A stretch of 64,000 nucleotides of DNA from an uncultured Collinsella sp. (GTDB lineage Bacteria > Actinomycetota > Coriobacteriia > Coriobacteriales > Coriobacteriaceae), in assembly GCA_900756765.1 (NCBI GenBank), contig CAAELE010000007.1, positions 159,889-223,888 of the forward strand. The letters run 5' to 3'. Positions within the stretch are counted from its first letter, which is position 1; each line of letters begins with the position of its first letter. Positions 40,876 through 49,622 of this stretch are shown here, piece after piece. The position numbers and the translations under genes are program-made. The notes beneath the pieces are model-generated. The model made no database searches and had not been told where the DNA came from. It was given only the letters and a program-made list of their open reading frames with translations.

Positions 40876-41163
40876 TTATATGAGTATACCTATAAGAAGT
40901 TGCAGAACCAGCTTCTGCACCAACTGCAACGCAATAATCGCAACGACCGGTGAAAAATCGACGCCGCCCATCGGCGGGATAAACCGGCGGAACAAATTGA
41001 GCCACGGGCCGCACACGCTATCGAGAACAGCGGCGATATCCTGTAGCAATCCACCCTGCTTCATGGGAATCCACGTCATAAAGCAGTAGACCACGATGAG
41101 CGTGGAGTAAAAGTTGAACAGCGTATTGACCAGCTGGACAATGGTGTAGATGTTGATGAGAAT
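40876..41163 (-). CDS. yggT: YggT family membrane protein with a non-canonical start
   Basis: Two hydrophobic segments flank FMTWIP and NLFRRFIPPMGGVDFSPV, the YggT pattern. The first ATG/GTG/TTG in frame (GTG 41092-41094) would cut the first helix. Reading back, the frame runs without another such codon to the sepF stop TAA at 41179-41181. GAGGAG sits at 41164-41169, directly before ATT CTC ATC, so initiation at ATT (41161-41163) or, with ideal spacing, ATC (41155-41157) gives a complete first helix. About 93-95 residues. The family affects membrane protein or division-site organisation. Start is inferred. Confidence 0.8.
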   Translation of the reverse strand: MLINIYTIVQLVNTLFNFYSTLIVVYCFMTWIPMKQGGLLQDIAAVLDSVCGPWLNLFRRFIPPMGGVDFSPVVAIIALQLVQKLVLQLLIGILI

Positions 41164-41178
41164 CTCCTCGTCTTGTTT

Positions 41179-41904
41179 TTACTTAAGGTAGCCGTCGGCA
41201 CGGAGCTTCTTGAGGTCGGAATCCTTGACCTCGCAGCCGGCGGGAAGCACCATAAACACGCGGTCGCCCACCTCTTTGACCGTGGCACCCAGGCCGCAGG
41301 CAAAGCCGTAAGAGAAGTCCAGGACGCGCTTGGCGACCTCGGTACGAACGCCCACAAAAATCAGCGCGACAGGCTGCTTGGTGCGCACGCGGCGCACGAC
41401 GGTCTCCACGTCGTCATAGCTCTCGGGGCGCAGGACATAGGCCGGCAGCTGCGGCGTAGAGTTGATGATGTTACTCGCATACGCCGAGGCATCGCTCGAT
41501 GAGGGAGCGGGCGCGGGGGCAGCAGCGCGGGCACGCGTGCTCTCGGCATAGCTCGACGGCGTGTCGTAGGCGCCGGGACGATAACCGCCCGCAACCGTCT
41601 CCTGCGAGCGCGATGGCGGGTTGTAGGTCGTAGCGTGGCGAGAATCGTCGCCGACCAGCTGACCGGAGCGTGTGTACACGGCCACCGACTCGGCCTCGCC
41701 GCGGCGCGTCTGACCCAACAGGCCGTTGCTCGGCTCGTCCTGGGTGTAGAAGCCATCGCCCGAGGCGCCGCTGTAGCCATTGTTCTGGTAGCCGTCGTCA
41801 TAGCCGTCATCGTAGCCGTAGTCGTCGTCCTGACCATAACCCTGGTCGTAACCCTGCTGGCCGCCCAGGTGCATCTTATTTTTAATCTCGTCAAGGAAGC
41901 CCAT
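41179..41904 (-). CDS. sepF: Cell division protein SepF
   Basis: 241 residues from ATG 41902-41904 (GAGG eight bases upstream). The N-terminus MGFLDEIKNKMHLG is the amphipathic membrane anchor. A long Gly/Tyr/Asp-rich linker (GYDQGYGQDDDYGYDDGYDD) follows. The C-terminal ~90 residues are the SepF fold (VLRPESYDDVETVVRRVRTKQPVALIF, GATVKEVGDRVFMVLP). It links FtsZ filaments to the membrane and replaces FtsA, which is absent here as in other actinobacteria. Confidence 0.93.
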   Translation of the reverse strand: MGFLDEIKNKMHLGGQQGYDQGYGQDDDYGYDDGYDDGYQNNGYSGASGDGFYTQDEPSNGLLGQTRRGEAESVAVYTRSGQLVGDDSRHATTYNPPSRSQETVAGGYRPGAYDTPSSYAESTRARAAAPAPAPSSSDASAYASNIINSTPQLPAYVLRPESYDDVETVVRRVRTKQPVALIFVGVRTEVAKRVLDFSYGFACGLGATVKEVGDRVFMVLPAGCEVKDSDLKKLRADGYLK

Positions 41905-41964
41905 GGTTGTGTCCTCTCGCGGTTTAGTGCAGGCGCTCCGATAATCAGTGCGCACTTCAGAGCC

Positions 41965-42702
41965 TTATTTTACTGCAAACTCCGGGCTAAATACTACCCT
42001 GCCCAGGCGAACGAGCGTAGAGCCTTCCTCAAGGGCAGGCTCAAAGTCCTCGCTCATGCCGTAGGAAAGCTCGGGCAGCCTCAGGTCGGAGTGCGTCGCC
42101 TCAAGCTCATCTCTTAGCTCGCGAAGTCCGGCAAAGGTGCGGCGCGCCACATCCTTGTTCCCCCGGGGCGCCATAGTCATAAGGCCCTGCACACAAATTC
42201 CCTCAAGTTCCGCAAGCTCGCCTGCGGCGTCGCGAACCTCGTCGGGCGAAAAGCCGCCCTTGGACTCCTCGCCGCTCACATTGACCTCGAGCAGCACGTG
42301 CTGGGGGACGGAGAGCTCGCCCGCCTCAATCTTGCGAACCGCACGACTCGAGATAGCCTGAGCCAAATGCAGCGAGCTTACCGAATGAATCAGCTCGGCC
42401 GAGCCCAGAACCGCATTGATCTTGTTGGTCTGCAGGTTGCCGATCATATCGAAGCGCACCTCGGGTAGCTCCGGATGCCCTGCGAGGCCCGCAAGCTTGC
42501 GAACGAGCTCCTGCGGGCGGTTCTCGGCAAAATGGCGATACCCCGCCTGGATGGCGGCAACGGTCTCATCGACGCCAACAGTCTTGGAGACGGCAATCAG
42601 GCGCGCGGCATCGTGGGGACGGTCCGCACGATCGAGTGCCGCATAAAAACGCTCCAGAATCTGCTCACGGCGAGCGCGCATCAATTCCAAATAGTTATCC
42701 AT
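41965..42702 (-). CDS. yggS: PLP homeostasis protein YggS/PROSC family
   Basis: 245 residues from ATG 42700-42702, with GGAGG nine bases upstream. PLP binds the Lys of IAVSKTVGVDE; also seen are HFAENRPQEL, FDMIGNLQTNKI, LEVNVSGEESKGG and ELSYGMSEDFEPAL. It buffers free pyridoxal phosphate. In many Gram-positives it is encoded between pgeF and sepF in the division cluster; here it keeps its place before sepF but is separated from pgeF by the pst genes. Confidence 0.93.
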   Translation of the reverse strand: MDNYLELMRARREQILERFYAALDRADRPHDAARLIAVSKTVGVDETVAAIQAGYRHFAENRPQELVRKLAGLAGHPELPEVRFDMIGNLQTNKINAVLGSAELIHSVSSLHLAQAISSRAVRKIEAGELSVPQHVLLEVNVSGEESKGGFSPDEVRDAAGELAELEGICVQGLMTMAPRGNKDVARRTFAGLRELRDELEATHSDLRLPELSYGMSEDFEPALEEGSTLVRLGRVVFSPEFAVK

Positions 42703-42752
42703 TGCCAATCGCCTCCGCTGACAGCCATACAAGTAGTCCCATGCTAACGCAA

Positions 42753-42784
42753 GAGCGCGGCCTCGCATGTGCAAGGTCGCGCTC
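42753..42784 (-). terminator. Hairpin between phoU and yggS
   Basis: GAGCGCG-x-CCT pairs with AGG-x-CGCGCTC around 10 bases. On the minus strand TTGCGTT follows, a poor T-run. It may weaken read-through from pst-phoU into the yggS operon. Confidence 0.5.
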
Positions 42785-42821
42785 ACTTAGGTATTTACAA
42801 TCTTTCGACGAACGGGGCTAC

Positions 42822-43679
42822 TTACTCCTCGTCATCCTCGCCATCGTCCTCGTCCTCAAGGTGTTCAAGCAGGTAGCGAAGGCCCTCGCTCAGCTCGTTA
42901 GCAGGCACCCTAGCAACAAAACGCGCATCGACGGCGGGCCTCATGATAACGCCCTCGCCCGAAGGCACGCGCATGCTCTCGAGCTCGTCCTCGTCCGTGC
43001 GGGCGATATCGCCGGCAGTCATGCGCTGGCCGGTCAAAAGGAAGGTCAGACGGCAGGCGGCATCGATGGAAATCGAAGCGATACGATCGAGGTAGCGCGA
43101 AACCATGATGGCACGGCGTAGATCGTCATAGTTACTGTCGTCGTCCATAAAATCGCCCGTGTCCATGCGGTTGAAGGTACGGAAGAACTTCTCGTACGCC
43201 GCATGCACCGGCTCGTCCTCGACGGCCAGATTACAGATGATGGACATGTCGTTGGTGACGAGCGCAGAAAGCGACGAACCCAGCACCTGATAGACAGCCT
43301 CGGCCTCGGCTTCAACCAGGGCCACAAGCTCCTGAGGCAGCGAGATGTCGGCCTTGACCATGTGACGCGTGGCGCGGCAGATCTGGCGAACCTTATCGGT
43401 CATGCGCTGCAGGTTAAAGTCGACGTAGATGATTGTCTGCAACAAGCGGAAGTCGGAGGCGACCGGCGACTGCGTAGCGATCAGGTTGTAGCACACGGCC
43501 TCCAGGTTGGCGCAGCGCGCGTCAATCGAAAGCGTGCGCTTCTTGGTCTTGGTGGCGAGCTTGCGATCGTCGGTCGCGTAGGCCTTTACGGCATCGTGGA
43601 GGGCCAGATCGACGGCCTCATAGATGCTCAGCATCTCGTGACGGGCCTCGATGAGCTGACGGGAAAACAGTTTGCGCAT
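42822..43679 (-). CDS. phoU: Phosphate signalling protein PhoU
   Basis: 285 residues; two three-helix repeats carry the PhoU pattern (VCYNLIATQSPVASDFRLLQTIIYVDFNLQRMTDKVRQI and DLRRAIMVSRYLDRIASISIDAACRLTFLLTG). The last ~70 residues, ending in a strongly acidic tail, exceed the usual length of about 220. It shuts down Pst transport and Pho signalling when phosphate is ample. GGAG precedes the ATG. A gap of 92 bases follows pstB. Confidence 0.9.
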   Translation of the reverse strand: MRKLFSRQLIEARHEMLSIYEAVDLALHDAVKAYATDDRKLATKTKKRTLSIDARCANLEAVCYNLIATQSPVASDFRLLQTIIYVDFNLQRMTDKVRQICRATRHMVKADISLPQELVALVEAEAEAVYQVLGSSLSALVTNDMSIICNLAVEDEPVHAAYEKFFRTFNRMDTGDFMDDDSNYDDLRRAIMVSRYLDRIASISIDAACRLTFLLTGQRMTAGDIARTDEDELESMRVPSGEGVIMRPAVDARFVARVPANELSEGLRYLLEHLEDEDDGEDDEE

Positions 43680-43771
43680 GGTTCACTCCAATCAGTTGGG
43701 TGCGGTCATGCCGCCCGCACAGTGAATACGCACCGGACCAGGTCCGATCGGCTTGGGACTAGTCGCACCGA

Positions 43772-44575
<804 letters not shown>

Positions 44576-44587
44576 GGGACTCCTTAA

Positions 44588-45493
44588 CTAGCGGCGCTTG
44601 CGCGACAGATAGCGCGCAAACAGGTTGAAGGCCAGAATAATCGCCATCAGCAAAAGCGCGGTGCCGTAGGCTGCGTTCATGTTGATGCCGTCATTGGCGA
44701 GCAGATAAAGGTGAACGGTCATGGGACGACCGGAATCGAGCGGCGAAATAGGCAGGTTGATGGCCTGACCCATGGTGTAGAGCACCACGGCGGTCTCGCC
44801 GATGGCACGGCCGATGGCAAGGACAATGCCGGTGGCGATGCGGCCAAAGGCAGAAGGAAGCACGATCTTGGAGACGACCTGCCACTTGGTGGCGCCCAGA
44901 CCATATGCGCCCCAACGGATATAGCGCGGAACGGCGCGGATGGCTTCCTCGGTGGTGCGCATGACGATGGGAAGCATCAAGAGCGCAAGTGCCAGAGCGG
45001 CAGAGACCATCGAAAGACCCAGGCCCATGGCCTCGACAAACAAGGCGTAGCCAAACAGGCCCATAACGATGGAGGGCACCGAGGCCAGGGCATCGGCAGC
45101 ATAACGAATGATGTCGACGACCTTGCCCTGCTTGGCGTACTCGGCCAGATAGACGGCTGCCAGCACAGCGATCGGCGTGCAGATGAGCATGGCGAGCGCC
45201 GTCACGTAGACGGTCGAGACGATCGTCGGCCAAATGCCGCCCTCGGCGTTGACGCCCTGGGGCCAGCCGAAGATAAAGTCGAGCGAGATATGCGGCAGGC
45301 CGTTAATGACCACGTAGGCGATGATAGCGACCAGCACCAGCGTGGTGATGTATGCCGCGGCACGGAACACGCCAAGCATGATCTTGTTGGACAGGTCCTT
45401 GTTGATGCGGCCCTTCTTGCCGTGGGAAAGGGCACGCTTGATGCGCTCGCGCGACGAGGTTGTATCGACCGTCGTGTCAACGGAATCGGACAT
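44588..45493 (-). CDS. pstA: Phosphate ABC transporter permease PstA
   Basis: 301 residues with six predicted membrane helices after a basic cytoplasmic stretch. The coupling loop reads YGLGATKWQVVSKIVLPSAFGRIATG; VSTVYVTALAMLICTPIAVLAAVYLAEYA is typical of PstA. It forms the channel with PstC. It starts three bases after the pstC stop, with AGAGGGGG upstream of the ATG. Confidence 0.95.
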   Translation of the reverse strand: MSDSVDTTVDTTSSRERIKRALSHGKKGRINKDLSNKIMLGVFRAAAYITTLVLVAIIAYVVINGLPHISLDFIFGWPQGVNAEGGIWPTIVSTVYVTALAMLICTPIAVLAAVYLAEYAKQGKVVDIIRYAADALASVPSIVMGLFGYALFVEAMGLGLSMVSAALALALLMLPIVMRTTEEAIRAVPRYIRWGAYGLGATKWQVVSKIVLPSAFGRIATGIVLAIGRAIGETAVVLYTMGQAINLPISPLDSGRPMTVHLYLLANDGINMNAAYGTALLLMAIILAFNLFARYLSRKRR

Positions 45494-45496
45494 AGC

Positions 45497-46423
45497 CTAC
45501 CCCCTCTTCTTCTTGGAAATCAGACGGACGATGCCCACCAGCGCAGCGGAGATGATAAACAGGACCACGCCCATGCCGAACAGCGCCGAGCGGTGCAGAC
45601 CCGAGGAATAGCTCATGTCGAGCGCAATCTGGCTCGTGAGCGTCGAGATGGGGCTCGAGATGCTATCCGGAATGACCGGAGCGTTACCCACGACCATAAG
45701 CACGGCCATGGTCTCGCCGATAGCGCGACCCATGCCCAGCACGATGGCGTCCACGATACCCAGCTTGGCTGCGGGCAGCACGACCTTATAGATGGTCTGC
45801 CACTTGGTGGCGCCCATGGCATAGGATGCCTCGCGGATGCCCATGGGGATGGAGTTAAGGGCATCGATGGTGAGTGTCGTGATCGTGGGGACGATCATGA
45901 TGGCAAGCACGAACCACGCCGTCAGGGCACCAAACCCAAGGCCACCGGTCAGCTGCGCAATAAACGGGCGGATGATGATCATGCCGAAGAAGCCGTAGAT
46001 GATGGAGGGAATACCCGCCAGCAGGTCGACGGCAGGGCTGATGAGCTTGCGCACGCGCTTGCTGGCAATCTCGACCAGATACACGGCCGTGCCCACACCC
46101 AACGGTACGCCCATGGCAAGGGCACCGACGGTCACCAGACCTGAGCCGGCCAGCAGCGACATGATGCCGTAATGCCCCTCGGAAGGAGCCCATGTAAAGC
46201 TAAAGAAGTCCGCCAGGCCTATATCGGTAAAGACGGGCAGCGCCGAGTACGTGGTAAAGACAAAAATCAGGATGACGGTGACGACCGCCAAGAACGCGCA
46301 GGCAAAGAAGATCCACTGCAGTGCCTTCTCCTTAAGATAGGTGCCGCGCGACACCAACGCCAACTCACGCTTTTTGGGCGCCTGGGTCTCCTGTTCAATC
46401 TGGGGGGTTTCCCGTGCTTCCAC
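45497..46423 (-). CDS. pstC: Phosphate ABC transporter permease PstC
   Basis: 308 residues. I choose GTG 46421-46423, one base after the pstS TAG, because GGGGAG lies eight bases upstream; an ATG at 46447 inside pstS is less well placed. Six membrane helices; GVPLGVGTAVYLVEIASKRVR and the coupling loop YAMGATKWQTIYKVVLPAAKLG identify it. The N-terminal ~30 residues are polar and cytoplasmic. Confidence 0.94.
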   Translation of the reverse strand: MEARETPQIEQETQAPKKRELALVSRGTYLKEKALQWIFFACAFLAVVTVILIFVFTTYSALPVFTDIGLADFFSFTWAPSEGHYGIMSLLAGSGLVTVGALAMGVPLGVGTAVYLVEIASKRVRKLISPAVDLLAGIPSIIYGFFGMIIIRPFIAQLTGGLGFGALTAWFVLAIMIVPTITTLTIDALNSIPMGIREASYAMGATKWQTIYKVVLPAAKLGIVDAIVLGMGRAIGETMAVLMVVGNAPVIPDSISSPISTLTSQIALDMSYSSGLHRSALFGMGVVLFIISAALVGIVRLISKKKRG

Positions 46424-46424
46424 G

Positions 46425-47261
46425 CTACTCACTCCCCTTTCCGTCATTGGTGACGGGAATAAAGCCCGCCTCGCGAATCTGCTTGTCCATCTTTTCGGAC
46501 GTCACGTAGTCGATGTAATCCTGCGCTTGCTGCGAAGGCGTTCCCTTCACAAAGAAATAGAGGTCGCGGGAGATGGGATAACCGCCACTCGCGACTGTCT
46601 TCTCGGACGCCTCGACGTGATTAACCGAGACGGCCTTGACCGAAGTCTTGGCGTTGAGGCTCTCGACAAAACCCAGCGAGATGTAGCCAATAGCACCGCG
46701 AGAGCGAGACACGACATCGCGTACCTGGCCCGTACCCGAAAGAACAGCCGAGCGGCGATCGAACGGCGCGCCGTCCATCACGATGGTGCGGAAAGCCTCA
46801 CGCGTACCGGAAGCCTCATCGCGGTTAATAACCTGAATCTTCAAGTCCTCGCCACCGACCTCTTTCCAGTTGGTGATCTTGCCCGCATAGATATCGCGGA
46901 GCTGTTCAGTCGAGAGGTTATCGACCGGGTTGTCGTCGTTCACGATGACCGCGATGCCGTCGTGTGCGATAACGATAGGCGTCAGGCCCAGGTCTTGCTC
47001 ATCGGCGTTGAGGCCACGAGAGGAGCTGGCGATATCGGCGGTGCCGGCGCTAACGGCTTCGATGCCAGCAGATGAGCCCAGGCCAGAAACCAGCACGTCG
47101 GTGCCGGTCTCCTCCTTAAAGCCCTCGGCCGCGATCTCGGCAATGGGAAGGCAGGTGGTCGAGCCGGCCACGGTGATAGAAGACGTAGAAGAGCCCGAGG
47201 AGCAGGCACACAGCGTGAGCGTGAGCACCGCGGCGCTCAGGACCGATACAATCTTTCTCAT
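46425..47261 (-). CDS. pstS: Phosphate-binding lipoprotein PstS
   Basis: 278 residues. Signal peptide with lipobox LCAC near residue 19, so a lipoprotein outside the membrane. Phosphate-binding motifs: ITVAGSTTCLPIAE, GSSAGIEAVSAGTADIASSSR, RDEASGTREAF and GAIGYISLGFV. Its ATG overlaps the pgeF TGA as ATGA, implying translational coupling to pgeF; there is no strong ribosome binding site of its own. First gene of pstSCAB-phoU. Confidence 0.94.
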   Translation of the reverse strand: MRKIVSVLSAAVLTLTLCACSSGSSTSSITVAGSTTCLPIAEIAAEGFKEETGTDVLVSGLGSSAGIEAVSAGTADIASSSRGLNADEQDLGLTPIVIAHDGIAVIVNDDNPVDNLSTEQLRDIYAGKITNWKEVGGEDLKIQVINRDEASGTREAFRTIVMDGAPFDRRSAVLSGTGQVRDVVSRSRGAIGYISLGFVESLNAKTSVKAVSVNHVEASEKTVASGGYPISRDLYFFVKGTPSQQAQDYIDYVTSEKMDKQIREAGFIPVTNDGKGSE

Positions 47262-48058
47262 AGCATCACGCCGATCGCAGCATGGCGCCCGCAGGTGCCG
47301 CCCTCGTTGCGGTAGGAATAAAAGCGGTCGTTCTGACGCACGGTCGAAAGCTGGGTATCCACAATCCCATCCGCATCGACACCGACATCTACCAGCGCCT
47401 CACGAATGGCGGCAGATAGATCGAGCATGCGAGAAGCGCCCGCATCGACGCACGAGAACTCGGCAGCAAAGCGGTCCATGAGCTCCTGGGAAACCTCGTA
47501 CTCGTCACCCAGGATATGGGGACCGATATAGGCAGAAACATCGCTCGCATTGCAACCAGCCGCCTCGCAGAGCGCCTGGCACGCCTTGGCGGAAATGCGC
47601 GCAATCGTGCCCTTCCATCCGGAATGCACCACGGCAAAACCGTTGGGAGCAACCAGCACCACGGGAACGCAATCGGCAAAGCAAAGCATCACGGGTACCT
47701 CATGGGCCGTGCAGACGATGGCATCGCAGCCCTCGGCAATCTGCTCGCGAATAGCCTCAAGATCGTCGGCGCCGTTCGAGGTCACCGTAACGATATGGTC
47801 ACCATGTACTTGATTGGGCACGAGCAGATTATGCTCGCACTCAGCGGCGCCCATGGCTTCGAGCGCTCGACGACGATTTTCTTGAACAGCAAAGGGGTCA
47901 TCGCCTACATGCGAGCCCAGGTTGAGCGAGGAGTACGCATCTTCGGAAACGCCACCGGTGCGCTCGGTGAAGGCAAAGCGGACATTGTGCGTCGCGCCCT
48001 CCACCAACGTAACTCCATCATGGTCGACACGCGAAACCCTGTCCGCACGTGCTGCCAT
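47258..48058 (-). CDS. pgeF: Peptidoglycan editing factor PgeF (multicopper-oxidase-type purine nucleoside hydrolase family)
   Basis: 266 residues from ATG 48056-48058, with AGGAGG seven bases upstream. Family metal ligands are present: VPNQVHGDHI, LCFADCVPVVL and VHSGWKGTIARI. In E. coli the protein removes wrongly incorporated serine from wall precursors; other members act on purine nucleosides. Its place after ftsZ is the ylmD position of Gram-positive division clusters. Here it is followed directly by pstS with a 4-base overlap. Confidence 0.92.
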   Translation of the reverse strand: MAARADRVSRVDHDGVTLVEGATHNVRFAFTERTGGVSEDAYSSLNLGSHVGDDPFAVQENRRRALEAMGAAECEHNLLVPNQVHGDHIVTVTSNGADDLEAIREQIAEGCDAIVCTAHEVPVMLCFADCVPVVLVAPNGFAVVHSGWKGTIARISAKACQALCEAAGCNASDVSAYIGPHILGDEYEVSQELMDRFAAEFSCVDAGASRMLDLSAAIREALVDVGVDADGIVDTQLSTVRQNDRFYSYRNEGGTCGRHAAIGVML

Positions 48059-48136
48059 ACTAAAGCCTCCTAATAACACAAGTATCGCGGCGTCGCCGCG
48101 CAGTCCGCGTTTATACGGCTGTCATACTTCCTTAAA

Positions 48137-48179
48137 AGGATACCCGCAGCGGTAGGGACCAAACGTAAAGGGAACGTAA
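48137..48179 (-). promoter_or_regulatory. Candidate PHO box and promoter upstream of pgeF-pst
   Basis: On the minus strand TTACGTT occurs at 48173-48179 and again at 48162-48168, a direct repeat at exactly 11 bases, the helical-turn spacing of PhoB/PhoP sites. TATCCT at 48137-48142 would be a -10 whose -35 region overlaps the second repeat. A second -10-like TATAAA lies at 48110-48115. The regulator is inferred; no phoPR genes are in view. Confidence 0.45.
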
Positions 48180-48211
48180 GGAGATTGGAGGCTTTCGTTT
48201 ACAAACGAGAA

Positions 48212-48246
48212 ACAAAACGGGGTGCATCCAAATGGACACACCCCGT
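48212..48246 (-). terminator. Terminator of ftsZ
   Basis: Minus strand: ACGGGGTG...CACCCCGT with an inner TCCA/TGGA pairing, followed by TTTTGTTTC, 23 bases after the ftsZ stop. Confidence 0.88.
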
Positions 48247-48268
48247 ACAGGTCGTTGAGAAAAACGAA

Positions 48269-49423
48269 CTAGAAGCTACCGCGCTTGAGGAAGTCGGGAA
48301 GCTCAAACTGGTCGTTGCCAAAGTTGGGCAGCTCGGTACCACCGACGTTGCGAGTCGGGGCGGCCTGAGCCGGGCTGGCAGCCGGAGCAGTGCGCTGCGG
48401 CTCAGCGGAAGCAGCTACCTTGCTCTGAGACTGCTGAGCAGCAAAGAGCTCGTCCTGACGGTTGACGTTGGAGTCAGAGAAGCCCGTGGCGATAACGGTG
48501 ATGCGCACCTGGTCGCCCAGGGACTCGTCAACAACGGTACCGAAGATGATGTTGGCCTCGGGGTCAACGGCATTGGCGACAACGTCGGCGGCGTCGCTGA
48601 TCTCCTGGATGCCCAGGTCCTTGGAGCCGGCGATGGAAAGCAGGACGCGCGTGGCGCCATCGATGGAGCTCTCGAGCAGCGGGCTGGAGATAGCCTGCTG
48701 GGCAGCGTCGACGGCACGGGTGTCCCCAGAAGCGGTGCCGATACCCATCATGGCGGTACCGGCCTGCTTCATGATGGTCTTAACATCGGCGAAGTCCAGG
48801 TTGATGATACCCGGGACGGTGATGAGGTCGGTGATGCCCTGGGTGCCCTGGGAAAGGACGCCATCGGCAATCGCGAACGCCTCGAGCATGGTGGTCTTCT
48901 TCTCGGCGATGTCGAGCAGCTTGTCGTTAGGGATAACGATCATGGTGTCGACGCAATCGGAGAGGGTCTTGATGCCCTCCTCGGCGCTCTTCTTGCGCTT
49001 GCGACCCTCGAAGGTGAAGGGCTTGGTCACGACGGCGACGGTCAGCGCGCCGACCTCGTTCATCGCGATATCGGCAACGATGGGAGCGGCGCCGGTACCG
49101 GTACCACCGCCCTCGCCGCAGGTGATGAACACCATGTCGGCGCCAGCGAGCGCCTCGGCGATATCGTCGCGGGACTCATCGGCAGCCTTGCGGCCAACCT
49201 CGGGGTTGGCGCCGGCGCCCAGGCCGCGGGTAAGGTCGGTGCCGATGTGCACCTTGATATCGGCATCAGAGATCGCGAGCGCCTGAGCATCGGTGTTGAT
49301 GGCAACAAATTCGACGCCGCGGATGCCCTCTTCGATCATTCGATTGACCGCGTTGGTACCGCCGCCGCCGACGCCGACCACCTTAATGACGGCAAGGTAG
49401 TTGTTGATCTCTGTCTCGTGCAT
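48269..49423 (-). CDS. ftsZ: Cell division protein FtsZ
   Basis: 384 residues from ATG 49421-49423, with GGAGG six bases upstream. Tubulin-like GTPase that forms the Z ring. IKVVGVGGGGTNAVNRM opens the GTP-binding domain, the signature is CGEGGGTGTGAAP and the T7 loop is LDFADVKTIM. A linker of about 50 residues leads to the conserved tail LPDFLKRGSF, which would bind SepF. It has its own upstream gap and terminator, so it can be expressed apart from ftsQ and pgeF. Confidence 0.97.
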   Translation of the reverse strand: MHETEINNYLAVIKVVGVGGGGTNAVNRMIEEGIRGVEFVAINTDAQALAISDADIKVHIGTDLTRGLGAGANPEVGRKAADESRDDIAEALAGADMVFITCGEGGGTGTGAAPIVADIAMNEVGALTVAVVTKPFTFEGRKRKKSAEEGIKTLSDCVDTMIVIPNDKLLDIAEKKTTMLEAFAIADGVLSQGTQGITDLITVPGIINLDFADVKTIMKQAGTAMMGIGTASGDTRAVDAAQQAISSPLLESSIDGATRVLLSIAGSKDLGIQEISDAADVVANAVDPEANIIFGTVVDESLGDQVRITVIATGFSDSNVNRQDELFAAQQSQSKVAASAEPQRTAPAASPAQAAPTRNVGGTELPNFGNDQFELPDFLKRGSF

Positions 49424-49544
49424 GTCGGTCCTCCGAACAAAGGTTATAGCCATAGCATGGGTTGACCCCTGCGCACATTAACCTTCAGGTTGAAAGTAAA
49501 TGCAAAGGTAAACCGTATTATGTTTGCACATTATGAACGTATCA

Positions 49545-49558
49545 GTCAAATAATTGAC
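49545..49558. promoter_or_regulatory. Palindrome in the ftsQ-ftsZ gap
   Basis: GTCAA-ATAA-TTGAC is a perfect inverted repeat in the AT-rich 199-base gap upstream of the ftsZ start. It resembles GTCAA-TTG-TTGAC before thiD. The minus strand from here also offers TTGACT as a -35, but no -10 at standard distance. Confidence 0.3.
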
Positions 49559-49622
49559 CGTGAAAACCAAACAAACCAGATAAACGGCGTGGTATGGCCC
49601 CTCAACAAAGCCATTTAGGATG

